From contig JXTC01000095.1 in NCBI GenBank assembly GCA_002914845.1, positions 77,162 through 141,161 of the forward strand: DNA of 64,000 bases. The letters are read 5' to 3'. Source of the stretch: Trema orientale. Lineage: Eukaryota; Streptophyta; Magnoliopsida; Rosales; Cannabaceae. The notes beneath the pieces are model-generated. The model worked only from the letters and a program-made list of their open reading frames with translations, had not been told where the DNA came from and ran no database searches. Shown here one piece after another: positions 22,453 to 35,700 of this stretch (its first letter is position 1; the number at the start of each line of letters is the position of its first letter). Position numbers and translations under genes: made by a program.

Positions 22453-25400
22453 CCTTTAAGATTTGATGATCTCATCATGTGTATTATTACACACCAAACC
22501 AAGAGAGACAAAAAAAAAATTAAAGAAATGTTTCTTCTGTCGTAGTTTCTTTCATATACATTAATTTTGCACATTTCTAAGTGCAGTGTAAGCTCTCGAT
22601 CGAAGATCAATAAAATTTACGCTTCATGCATTATTCCTCGTTTGTTACTAATTACCATTTTTTTTTTTAATTTTTTCCTTTAAACATTTTACTGACACAA
22701 TTTACTTCAATAATCTTGGAGAAAGAGTTTTTTAAAACAAAATATTTAACAGAAAGAACGTAATTAAAAAAAAAATCATATATACTCCACCTTTATGATA
22801 GATAAAGTACTATGTAATAATGGCTTACTGAATCCAAGACAATTCCTAAAAGAGAGTATTTAGAGAGAAATGAAATGAATGAGAAGTATAGGGAGATTAT
22901 AGATATGGATTATGGATAAAGTATTAGCTTGATAGAAAATGTTTTAGGACATTAGATATCAAATCCTCAATTCTAACTAATTTTCAAAGCCTTTAAACCG
23001 GAGAAACATTAAAAGAGAAATTTTCACTCAAGTAGTAGCTTAATCATTGTACAAATAAAACCTTCTTACTTCCACCTCTCTCTTTCTCTCTCTCTCTTCA
23101 TCTCTTAGCAAACAAGAGAGGATTTTGCTTTTCTCTTCTTTCTCTTATATCAAATACAACAAGAGGAGTAATTTCTATCCTCTTTGTCATGTTATTTCCC
23201 TATACAAATAATGTACATCTCTTTCCTTCTTAAGTTCCTATGTTCATTCGATCGTACCAAAAATAACCTAATTAAAATAAAAAGAAAATTCATTATAATC
23301 AGTGTTGTCTACTTTATTGACACTGAATATCATGAAATTTAAGCTAATTAAACGTGACCATGTAGTGCATTATTATTGTATTGCCGTACAATTATACACT
23401 AAAATATAAGTGTATGGATAAACATATACTGTCAGACTAAAAGTCAGTAGTGTTTAGTAGGTCGACTAAAAATGGCTTGCAGACAAAAGGGTAAGAAGAA
23501 CATGCTGCCAACCAAGCGGGTTTTTTTTTTATTGTTTTATTTTGTTCCCGAGGGGGTGTGTGTGTAAGCGCCATTATGATCGATTATGGATCACAATTTG
23601 TAAAGATGCAGCCGCACCTCTAAATCGACTCCACTAAATAAAGTAAGAGAATCTAGACCTCATTACCAATAAGAAACTAAGATTACATTGCCCTCATTCT
23701 TAATAGATCATTAACGTGTCATAATTACAGTAAGACACATCTGTTGGTCCCCCATCTGCACCGACCGTACAAAGAAAATAAAAGTCTCCAACCCTTTCAA
23801 GAACCAAATGAACCAATTATAACAATATAGAATCACATAGTAAAATACACACACATATATATGTGTGTATATATATATATATGTACATGAAAAAGAAAAG
23901 CCTTCTACCCAGAATCCAGCTACCTGTCAAACTTTAAGCTCCAATGCTCATGGCCTACCTCACAAGTGTCAAAGTCCCCTGCTTTTGTGTCTCGAAGATA
24001 CCGAGACCACAACTGCAATAACATGGCTAACAATGAAGTCGTACAAGATACTTGCTTTTTTATTTTTCTGGGGTCTTCTCTAGGCTTATTCTGTACTGTG
24101 CAAAACTATTCCTTTGTACCTTTAAGATGTACGATTGAATAAACAATGTGATCGCGACATTTTATGGATAGAAGCGTGGTATTTACAGAAACACGACCTG
24201 GTCACCTAATCCTACGCTGAATAATAAAACCCTAGTAAATGCAAATTTAAAGCAACATTATTAAAAATGAAGCCCAAAAGAACTAATTATAAGTTACTGA
24301 AATAATTACGTTTTACTTCAAAACTTTATCAGCAATTGATGCAAACACTTTTACTTCTTCCTGCTTAGTCAATAACTTAGATGCTTTTGCCAAAATGTTC
24401 CATGTAGCTATATTTGCTTATCCATCCCCATTAGCAGCAACTTGTCCTGGCCCTTGTCTGACGATACAAGGTTCCTAATATTTCAATGGAATTCCCTATT
24501 AGCCATTAAAATATAGTTGGTGCAACATGCTTCCCAACTTGTGACCTCTGCAATAACCTAATACTCCAATTAAAGCAGAGCACTGCTTAATTGATTCTGT
24601 CGTACCTATGAACCGAGGACACGGACACTCTATGGAATAGTTCCAAAATGTTGCCTATAAACTCTCTTGTTCTCAAAGTTTAGGCTAGAGTAGAAAAGTG
24701 AACTCCTTTAAAGTTTAAAATCATCATATACTCTCATTCAAAAGCATGTTAGGCTCGAAAGAATTAATCTCACATTCTACTGTAAAAGAAGATGGTGTAT
24801 TTCTCTTTCGAGGATACAGATTCTAAAGATGAGATTTCCTTGATTATGGGCATCATCTTCCTTCTTCCTATATCGATATGCAATATGCATTACTATATAG
24901 TTAAAAGCTCTAAAGGCATAATACCCAGCATCGTATTTTTCCTTGTAGGCTTTCTAGTGTTTTCTTTCTTTTTTTTAAAAAATTTCTTTTTAGTGTGTAA
25001 ATATACAATATATGGGTGTATATATATATATATATATAAAGTTGTGGTTTATAGCATACTTTCTACTGTGATGTCTTTCAAATTCCTTGGTGTCCATATG
25101 CCCGTATATGCTCTTTTTTTAGCATGATGTTCTCTCCCCCAACGAAGATCTGGAACAAAAATAATACAAAAGCAGCTTCCGCATAATATGCGTAGTTGAT
25201 CTACCACTAATTTATGCCCTTTCAAAGACTGAATGCGGTTCGTGGTTCATAGCATGATTATTTTACTTACCACCATCTGTCAATCTACCATTGGCAAGGG
25301 CAGCCGGAAGGCTCCGAAAAGAAAAGAAAAAGAAAAAAAATGTCCTTCATACTACTAAGTGATGTAGAAAATCATACTGACATCGTAACAGGTTCAACAG

Positions 25401-25924
25401 AATGATTAACAGACATTCTGGAAAAGTAGTGGAACACTTACAAGGTCATTTTCAGGGAGGGGGTGGAACGTTTTCTTGTGTGGTAATGTGGGTGACAAAG
25501 TGATAGAAAGTAGAAGGTTTTGATACTGTGCAGCATTACTGCTGATAATAAGAAAACAAATTCTGAGATGTGATCTGTACTGCCACTTCGGGCAACTTGA
25601 GAACATGGGACGATAGCCACAGTCGAATGCACTAGCACTACTACTTACGGTTTTATTAGGCCACATACAAAAGGGCAAAGGCACACCTTTATTCTTTGCT
25701 AGCAATAGATAGTTACCAAAGGGGTAAATAGGATAGGTAAAACAGGTTTTATCATGAAAGTGATGCATGGACTCACAAGTATTTCAGTACCTTGCAAACG
25801 ACATACAACTTTATTAATCAAGTTACGTGACCATGTCCTGACTGAAAACTTTATCTGTTACATTTCGTGTATGCATGAGCCATAGAATTAAAAAAATAAA
25901 ACATAATTTTCAAAAAAAAAAAGG
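22453..25924. other. AT-rich spacer, no gene recognised
   Basis: Downstream of the HLS1-like gene. A CT-rich patch (23071-23104), a TG/TA-rich patch with alternating purine-pyrimidine (23845-23885), TA runs at 25019-25038. The stretch 25406-25768 has an open minus frame of 120 codons without a family I recognise; it could be downstream transcript of the ABCC13 gene or chance. Confidence 0.5.
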
Positions 25925-26250
25925 TCACTCAGTATTTGTGGATAGTGGATACCTATTTGCCCAAAGGGTTGTACCATTGGTTCGGAAATCCGGTTTGCTT
26001 TTCACCGCCCTTTACTCGAAGACATACTCCTCATTGCTTGAAGAGGCCTACGGTGGCACAAAGCATTTTACCTGGATTATTACCAGTTCCAATCGCACAC
26101 CAGATCAGGCCTGTCTCATTCCAGCTCACCATAGAAGAGGTAATGAGAGTGAAGGATGATCATGCGAATCTTCTCCCGAAATTGTATCTCTCATGGTTCA
26201 CATTGTCTAAGCAGATTCCGCTGGAAGCACCAGTGAGTCGGCGACTTTTG
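25925..26250 (+). pseudogene. Fragment resembling a mitovirus RNA-dependent RNA polymerase (endogenous, decayed)
   Basis: A 0.33-kb island of more balanced base composition in AT-rich surroundings. One frame reads VVPLVRKSGLLFTALYSK then YGG (about 25965-26056). After a frameshift between about 26056 and 26077 a second frame reads LLPVP and KDDHANLLPKLYLSWFTLSK (about 26077-26210). The order and spacing of these motifs match what I know of the N-terminal part of mitovirus-type polymerases, copies of which are known in plant mitochondrial and nuclear DNA. Catalytic palm motifs are not present in this fragment and no start or full frame remains, so it is not functional. It lies between the HLS1-like gene and the 3' end of ABCC13. 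Alternative: an unrelated broken gene. Confidence 0.6.
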
Positions 26251-26704
26251 AATCCATTGCGAGCAATCCACGTCTTTTTTCTTTTCTTTTTTTTTTTAAG
26301 AAAAAAAATTCTCTTTCCTACTAGGAAAGTTGGCAAAATCCACGTGGAGAATCCCTAGGGACTAGAAACCAGGATGTCCGTGGCAACTGAGCTACTCACT
26401 TTGATTATGTCATTCTACAACTACTTGGATGTGAAACGGTTTATTTCATATGGCCAGTCTTTACTATTACAAATGGAAGACAGTAAGATACTGAAATCCT
26501 ATACGAGTATGGGAATATTCAAATTAATGATGATCATATTGCTAGTCAATTGTTGTGCTCATATTAATGGCCTTTAACCATATCAAATGTTAACATGAAT
26601 GGATAACAAGATCCATTCATAATTTTGACAAGTGAGATCTGTACAAAGCCAAACCTGCAGGATGCTTGGAGTCAGCAAATGAGTGCAACGGTATTCGTTG
26701 GATC
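26251..26704. other. Region downstream of ABCC13
   Basis: No gene recognised. Likely holds the 3' untranslated region of the minus-strand transporter; T- and A-rich runs at 26276-26308. Confidence 0.45.
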
Positions 26705-29700
26705 TCACATCGTAGAAGCTTTAGCAAAACTAGAAAATCTGGAGAACTCATTTTGTAGGAGAGCCTGTGGGTTTCCTTGTTCAACCTATAAAAGATCAGA
26801 GAACACAGAAATTGTTAGGTAATCAATTCTCAAAAGCAAAACCTGTTGCAAGTGATTGAAATTTTACTAGCAATAGCAGATGACATTTTAAAATCATAAT
26901 TGGATATTTAAAAATAGACATACCAAAACACCACGATCAAGGACCAGTATGTTGTCCATATTCAAAACGGTAGAAATGCGGTGAGCAATTGTGATTACTG
27001 TTGTGCCGCTAAATTCACTTGATATGGCATTTTGTAAAATTGATGCTGTTTGAGTGTCAACATTTGCCGTGCATTCGTCCAAACACAAGACCTGAAAAGC
27101 ACAGCTCTGTCAGTTTTTTTCCTGTCCATACAAGAAATAGCCCCTGGTCCCTCCAAGTATATCTGCCTATTCCTACTTCCAGAACCATACACTTATATCC
27201 CCAAAGTTGAGTACACCCCATCATCATCCCTAAAAATAACTAACTCTAAATTAGACCATAATACATCATCCAAGAACATGATTATGCTTTTATTGGCATT
27301 TCTTCCCAGTCAAAGAAAACTCTTACCTTTGAAGACTTGAGAAGTGCACGTGCAAGGCAAAGCAGCTGTCGTTGCCCAACAGAAAATGACATTCCAGTCC
27401 CCTTTATGTGGATATCAAGCCCTCCTACCGTTTCTACTTCTTCTTTGACATGGCATCTCTCTAGGGCCGTCCAAATCTCTGAGTCATCACTTGCGTGGAA
27501 TGGATCTAGATTTTCCCTAGATTTTTGGAAGAAACAGACACATAGTGACTAAATTTATCTGAGGTAGTTGATTTAAACAGATGATAATGCATGATGTTAT
27601 TGAATCAACTTTGTATCTGATCGAAAGAATAAATATATAAAAACATTGAAGATTTCACTAATACAAACAAATGATCAACAAAATTGAAGACCTTTCAATA
27701 AAGTACCTTAATGATCCTTCAAACAGAAATGGACTCTGAGGAACAACAGCAAAACGAGCACGAAGATCCCTAACCGGAAGATCACCTATGTTTGTTCCGT
27801 CCACAACAATACATCCAGTACATATTGGGCTGAGGCGAAAAAGAGCATTCAAAATGCTAGACTTTCCAGCACCAGTTCTTCCAATAATTCCAACCTGATT
27901 AACAGTTGAAAAGATACGTGTATATGCCTAATTAATAATCTCGGAACTTAATATTTAAACAAACAGTCAATATGGATAGTTTTGTACGATAAACTGTTTA
28001 ACAATCACAGGCTGAATATAGTACCTACCTGCATCCCACCCTCGATGTTAAAAGTAATATCACGAAGTGCAGCAGGCAAAGACGGCATATATCTCAAGGT
28101 AACATTATGAAATTCAATCTGTCCTTGATTTGGCCAATTAGGACTTGAGGATTGGTTTCCATGTAATTGTTCTTCAGGGATGTTCATATACTGCCAAGAG
28201 TATGAAAGCATTAGTACTCAGTTGGAAGTTTATATTATGGAAGCAGGTGTATCTTTATACCTCAAGAGCTCTTTCAACAGAAACCATTTCCTTCTCTGTT
28301 TCAGTGAAACTTGTCAAAAAGCTGCCCAACAAAGATACAACTGGAGAGGCATAAGAGAGAGCCAGCCCTACCTATAAAAGAATGTATTTCCTTCAATATC
28401 TTTCTAATTTGAGGATGGGGAAATGGTCAAAGTGCACTAACTCAATCTCTAGACTTAGGTAACAAACAAGAGTACAATTGACAGAAGTTGTTGAAAAAAA
28501 AGGCAGTTGGGAGATACGAGAATTACCAGCCCTGGTGTGCCAAAACTAATTGGTAGATTTCCACTAGATCCAATAACAGCCATGAGGCCAACAAATGATA
28601 TGATAAATGCTGCCAACAACTGAAAAAAGATCGCAGGTCACTAAAACTATTTGAAAAGGCACTTCAGAATATGATAATGAACCAATCAAATATGTATGTA
28701 TCCATCCACATACATGCACATAAGAATGTACATTATGTTTTTCCACTTAAAGTTTACCAGCTTCTCTTAGCAACACACATCAAGCTTCTCTTAGCAACAC
28801 ACATCAAGCTTCTCTAGTAAAAAAACAGCAAACTATCGTATGCATTTTTCTCAAGCCGGTATAGCCAGTTGCGTTCAAATAAATCCTGAGACACACCTGA
28901 AGCCGCAATGAAAGCCACAAACTTGCTGTCAACTCTGTATAAGAAGTCTTCTGATACAGCGTAATTTGTTTCATAAATCTGGCTAAAAAGTAATCCTGCC
29001 CAGAACCATTTTGTACATCCATTAAACAACTTTAAGTTCCAGCAACAAATATTGATCATGAAAGACAATAAGAAAATGAAAACAGGATCAGCTCTGTTTC
29101 TCAAGGAATATTATATGGCAATAATTTTCCGCCAAACAAGGAGGATAATGTGCCAGATGCTCTTTGACTTTGACATAGGTATACTGAAATGGCAGAATAA
29201 ATCTCGACGTACTAATTGTTAAATAATGTCTGTTGAAGTATGATTGTGTTACAACATGTGATAACAGGAACAGTTGAATTATTTCCCTTACTTGTGTGTT
29301 TTTCTGCATTTACGTTAAAATGACTAGAACCGTTCAAATTTACCAAATTGAATAACTTGTGACAAATCTGATTTTATGGGTACTCCTAGAGCCATTTGTC
29401 TTAAATATCACTTTTTCACTGTGTTTTGGGGTAAGTCCCTGAATTTGATTAGAATGATTTCAATTAAGTATTGATCAATGATAGAATAAGCTTGAATATG
29501 ATTAAAACTGAAAACAAAGTAAAAACAGAGGAAAAGAAACAGAGTATGGTTATTTTAGGGGTTACGGTTCCTAATTAAGCTAGGGTATCCTTACCCTATA
29601 CCCTAAACCCTTTTAGGGGAATAGGAATGTGAGTTACATACACTAAACTAAGGAAAATCAGCCACTGTTATATGCAGAAACTTGCTAACCTAGTAACGTG

Positions 29701-32700
29701 TTAAGTCCCTGATAACTAACTCCTAAACCGGGTGGTTTCTGGTTTATGTTTGCTGGTTTTTGGTGAAACCGCTGAGGTGGCAGCTTCTGGCTTGCTCCCT
29801 AAGGCAGTTTACTAAGTTCTAAAACTGGTTCTTAGCAGTTCCATATTATCTAATCATTGTTATTCACCAAAACTATGGCTGGAATCAGATCCTAGGAGAC
29901 AAGGAAAGATTGTTTTCGCCATTTGGCAGCCTTGTCTTCCACTAGCTTCTTGGCTTCCAAGTTTTTGCTCCTTATTAATAGGAGTAGCTCTTTTACACAA
30001 ACAACAATAGTTCAACGAGTCTTTCATACACAAACACTCATATACAATCTCTCTCTCTCTCTTTCATACACAAACACTCAGCTACTCACGTTTCTAGCCA
30101 CTGCAGTGGCTGAAACTCTCATTTTTCTTACATTTTTGCCCACCCGATAGACACAAAACATCTCCAAACCTTCTACATACTACCCTAGATCATGTTTCTA
30201 ATCTAAGATCACTAATTCTACTTCATGCTTATATCAGAAAGTGGTCTTTAGTATTTCTGCATGTATGATCAGCTGCCATTTCTATATAAGCAGTGGCTGA
30301 TCTTTGCTCTTTCATCATATATCTCAGTTCCTAACTTCTGTTTTTCATTCATATCCTATCCTGTGTTTACCACCTAAGTACTACATCCTATTTTATAAGG
30401 TTTTATACTAGTTCATGCATGATAAACACTAGTCTACATTTACAAAGTGGCTGATCATTCATCTCAACTTTTCTGCATCACAATGAATATGAAGTGAATA
30501 CCTTTAATTTGATAATTAAAAGTTCCTGCTTCATGTTTTATATACTTATGCTCATATATATGCATGATCAAGGCTTGGTCAGCTTGTAACCGAGCTATAT
30601 TTCAAACAACAAATCATCATCTATTTCTTCTTTCATATACAATCTAGCATCTTATTCAAGGAACTCTATAAGGGTTGAGCCATTCAAGACCCCAACCTCA
30701 TTTTCATGGTAGTTTTTGCACCAAGACAGTATCTTCTGTTTCCTAGTATTTCGTATCTTATTTTCAGTACAAGCTTATTCCAGTTAACTGATATGTTTTA
30801 TGTTTCAGTTCTTTATTTTCAATATTTACATTTCAATAACCCTATTTTCAGCTATATTTAAATTTCAGTTCCTTTGTTTTCTGTTATTTAAAGTTTTAGT
30901 ACTTTTAAAACTTAATTATTTACACCTAAGTATCTTAGAAATCAGTTAATTGGTCCTCTTTTATTTACATATATATTTCTCTATATAACGAACTTAACTA
31001 CCTACTGTATATATATATATCTACCTATACTTATGTGTCTATAAGTTTTATGCTCAATTATGCTGTCTTAATTTTTGAGTAACAAACAAGTAATCACACA
31101 CTTCAGAAATCAAAAATTACCACCACGAACACACTGTATCTTTCCTTATTTTTACCTTGGACAGGTTAAACACATATAATCCACGGAAAATCTCATCTGA
31201 TGATTATTTTCAGTATTTTCTTATCATAGAGTTTTGAAGGGAATAAGACCTCCAATATTTTCTGGAAGTTATAAAACCTAGTTTACTCAAAGGTTTATTA
31301 ACTCTAAATATATTGTTTGTCAAAGAGTTTTGAAGGGAATAAGACCTCCAATATTTTCTGGAAGTTATAAAACCTAGTTTACTCAAAGGTTTATTAACTC
31401 TAAATATATTGTTTGTCAAAGGGACTCATTTTAACGTGAAATATCTGATTCTATAATATACATAAACCTCACTAAGCACAAACCGGACAAATCCCAGATA
31501 GTTTCCACAATCCTAACGAGAACACCTATTAAAAGATATTTTCTGCTGTACTTCAAAGTGAACTGATTACGTGTTCATGAGTTTCCATTAACAACACTTT
31601 TTTTTTCTTGATAATTATGTTTACATGATCACATTAATAACCACTCTAATTAAACTATCTACCTTGGAGTTGAATGCCCTTATAGTAGAAGATCCATCAA
31701 GTGTCTCTGTGAAAGATGCATATATGGGAGATCGAGAAACACTGTCCAGCCTTCGCAGTTCCCTTGACGTTGACCTGTAGAAAAACTGAAAACTTTTTAC
31801 TTAGTAGACAGCTCTTCACTTTATCTTTTACCTGCGTCCAAGATGGAGATAAAAAATTTGGAAAAGGTCATTTGCCAAATCCTTTACTCTTTTCCCTCTA
31901 CATGGGAAAATCTGTCATGCCTTATATGTACTACATTTTCTTGAATGATTGACATTGAGGATGAAATACAAATGTTGTCTACAAAACAATAAGTGAAAGA
32001 GAGAGAGAGACCTGAAGTTTGCTGTAGATATACCAAAATGGCAGTAGCAAAAGCAGGAAGAAAACCTAGAATAAACCATTTAGAACATTTTAATAAGCAG
32101 AACAGTTGGTTGACATTTCAGAATGCAGGAGCAAAGTGAAAGCTCTCTCCACTAAATACCTGTACATATGACAAAACCACTGCAATTCCTAGCAGGCCTA
32201 CAAAATTGGCTAAGAGAATGTTGAGAATGAATGGAAGAGAATCATCAATTGTGTAAAGATCTGAAGACAACCTAAGACAAAAAGTAAAAATGTGTAAGCT
32301 ACAACAAAGTGTAATAAAAAATCTAGGAAAATATCCTGAAATGCATCAAATAATAACCTGTTCAATATTCTTCCACTCGGTGTCTGATCAAAGAACTGAA
32401 CAGGTGCATTGATAAGCTGTTTGAGCAATGTATTGTGAACCTTAACTGCAGCTCTTAAGCCACCAAAAGCAAATGAGAATGCTCTCGCCAATGTAAGACA
32501 AGAATTTATGACGCAAAATATGCAGAGTATAGCCTGCGTTAACTCAATGGTAACAGGAAATAAATCACAAGTTTTCTCGAAGCTATACGCAGGATATCCC
32601 CTAAACCATCACAAGGGGAATAGAAAAATGTAAAGACACCTATTAAGTTATTCTACTAAATGTTTTGACAAAAATTTAGCAAAGCTTTCAATGTATTGCT

Positions 32701-35700
32701 GCTCTAAAGACAGGAAAAGATATGAAGACATTGTCAAGATACAGTTACATGGCACCTGGAGGAGCTGATTACCAGGAAAAATGACGTGGAGTATTCTTTA
32801 TGATGTGTTCCAGTTGTTGTATCAACCCAATAGGAAAGCCACAAATCATTTCCATTACGGGAAGCTTGCATCAGGATTGCTGACAGACATATTACAACCA
32901 TTATGAACCAACCAGAGAAAGCAGCATATTTCCTGCAATTTAGAAATAAGAAAAACACTAATGAAAATGTTTCTTGTCAAAACTGCTAATCAAATATCCC
33001 ACTTTCACTAATATCTCATAAGTGAAATTTTAAGCCATAAATACTTTCTACTCACTTGTACACAGTTAATTCAACTCTGCCTTCTTTCCGTGCCTCATCT
33101 TCAATGATCTCTTGAGCTCCCTCTGAAGCGCATACAGTATTTTTCTCTAGGAGGAGCTTTTGTGTGTCTTCAGTACGATTGTCTGTGTCACTTTCTTGTC
33201 CATAAATATGTGAATCTGTATCAAGTTCAGTCAGCGGAGAGAATGCCGAATATGAAGACACTGACAAATCAGTGGAACTTCCTACCCACTTCACATGTCC
33301 TTTATCCATAACAACAACCATATCAGCAGAAGATATTGCCTGCTAAAAAGTAAAGAAACAGAAAGTTACGTGGTAAACAGAAATGTGAAATTGGTTAGAT
33401 TTGTAGCTTCTAGAGTAACCTCCTCACAGTTGAAATCAAAACCAAATTTATTAAAACAATATTCATAAATAATATCCCACAGGTTGATTATATGAAAAAT
33501 TATGCATCAAACAATTTTTTTGAAAGTTCCTGAGATGCAATTTTGCGTTACTTCTATGCTAATGTTAACCCTGTACCTCCCTTTAAATTTTCCCATTCAT
33601 GTTTCTGATGAGATTGAGGCATAACTGAAATTATTCACCATCCAAGTATGATGATTTTTATTGATCTGGTTTGTCAAGAAAATCTCCTGTTGATGTTAAC
33701 TAATTCAATTCAAATGTCACTTCTTTGTAACACAAATGGACAGCTTAGTCCAGAGCATTTACGAAAATGACCTGAACATTATGAGTACAAAGCACACGAG
33801 TCTGATGTTTCATAAGAGGACCCAGAATACCATGACATAAAATCCACCGAGCAACTTGTGCATCAACCGCACTAAGAACATCATCAAGCATGATAGTATC
33901 TGAGCCATGATAGATAGCCCTGTATTGCAAAAGATTATAAAATTCATTTCATAAGGTTAAAAGAGAGAAAGCAATTAAAGCTGATTGGAAGGTGGCTGTG
34001 TCGAGTATACGGCGAAACATTTAACCTTGCCAAAGCAAGCCGAGCTCGCTGTCCACCTGACAAATTGACTCCTTTTTCTCCAATATAAGCCATGTCACCT
34101 CCATCCATTAATGAAATATCAACATCCAGTGCACACGCCCGTAAAGTGTCAGAGTATCTGCTCAGAGAAGGAAATAACCGAATAATGGGAAAAATGAAAA
34201 GCCTTTTCTTTTAAGATGGACATACTGCAGATTTCACACTTTCAAACATAAAGTACACGAGTTTAAACAAGATCTGAACAATAAATATGTTAGCCAGAGT
34301 GAATGTGACTAATCAGGAAGGAAAGAGAAAAAAAGAGGTCCTTTGTTGACATAATACCTTTTCCATTCATAATCCTTCCCAAACAATATATTATCACGTA
34401 TTGTACCAGATAAAATCCAAGGGACCTATAATCCATGCGGAAAATATTAACAAGACCTTCTAGAGAGCAAATAAGCAAGACATATTTAGAGTTATGACTA
34501 GCTTATGAACCTGTGGTACATATGCCATAGATCCACTTGACTGTATCGAACCATGAACCAGTCGCATTTCTCCCAATATTGAATTTAACAAGGATGATTT
34601 GCCTGAACCAACCTGACCACATGCAAGTAAGCTGACAGAAGTGTGAATGTAATAAGTTTTGAAGTTCTTAAGCGGTATTTTATCTCATTTTTGTAAGAGT
34701 AGAACAGTTACCCAAGCAAAACTTCTATTTACAAAGTTACCAAAATTTTTTAGAAAATAAGGTATCAGATATGATAGGAAACTGATAAATAAAAATATTG
34801 AAGCACAGTTCTTACCTCTCCGATAACCACAACGAAGGAACCCCTTTGAAGACCTAGACTTACATTATTCAAAACCAAATTCCATTCCTCCTTGTCGTTG
34901 ACTGAGTAAGCACAACATGCACTGTGGAAGATGACAGCCATATTTTCAAAGCTATATTTAGACTGGTCATTCAACAATAACTGTGAGGAAGAACTATCCG
35001 TTGCTTCCATTGTGGACTTGCAGTCAAAACAAGATAAAAAACGGCTCAATCGTCTGGTAGATATAAAGACCTGAGAAAAGGTAACGAGAACTTCTTGTAT
35101 TTTAACCAATAATTGAAAAGCATTGAGCATCTTAAGTTCCAGTGATAATGAGTTTAAAGAAGAACTCACATCAATCAAACCATTAATAACCCATGGGAAT
35201 GAGTTTAGCGGCGAAATTAAAGTATTAAACAGAGCAAGACAAGTGAACACCTGCAATAAGAAATCAACTAGCATGACAATCTCTACATTCTTATAAAAAA
35301 TGAACCACATAATTAAAAAAAAAAAAAAAAATTAAAAAAGAGGGAGAAAGAAAGAAAAGGAAATGAATTAAACAAACCAGAAATGCGGTAAACTATTACA
35401 CTAGCTTGAGAAATAGTTAGAATACCATTGCAGCATCAAGTTGATGTCCCATTAATGTGAAGAGTCCAAATGTGAAAAGAGAGAACAAGGTTGGCGTTGT
35501 AGCCCAGAAGAATACACACCATGCATCCAAGTACTTCCGTGTCTAATAATACAAATTGAACATTACAGTTAAAAAATTTATTCAAGTGCATGAAGAAAAG
35601 AATGGTATCTAATTGTTCGTATCACCCTTGGAAATTCCAAAAGTAAACCTCATACACTTAAGTGCATCACTTCTGAAGATCTTGTTTCCATCAACCAGTT

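Noticed and set aside
24792-25127. 111-codon plus-strand ORF with hydrophobic stretches
   Set aside because: AT-rich chance ORF running through a TA microsatellite; no start context or homology recognised.
25406-25768. 120-codon minus-strand ORF downstream of ABCC13
   Set aside because: No recognisable domain, and a second overlapping frame of similar quality; treated as chance or untranslated transcript.
29590-29620. CCCTAAACCC-like bases suggesting telomeric repeats
   Set aside because: Only one or two degenerate units, and they recur in the second solo LTR; they are part of the LTR sequence.
31210-31419. 69-codon minus-strand ORF with an internal amino-acid repeat
   Set aside because: It is the translation of a 96-bp non-coding tandem duplication in an ABCC13 intron.
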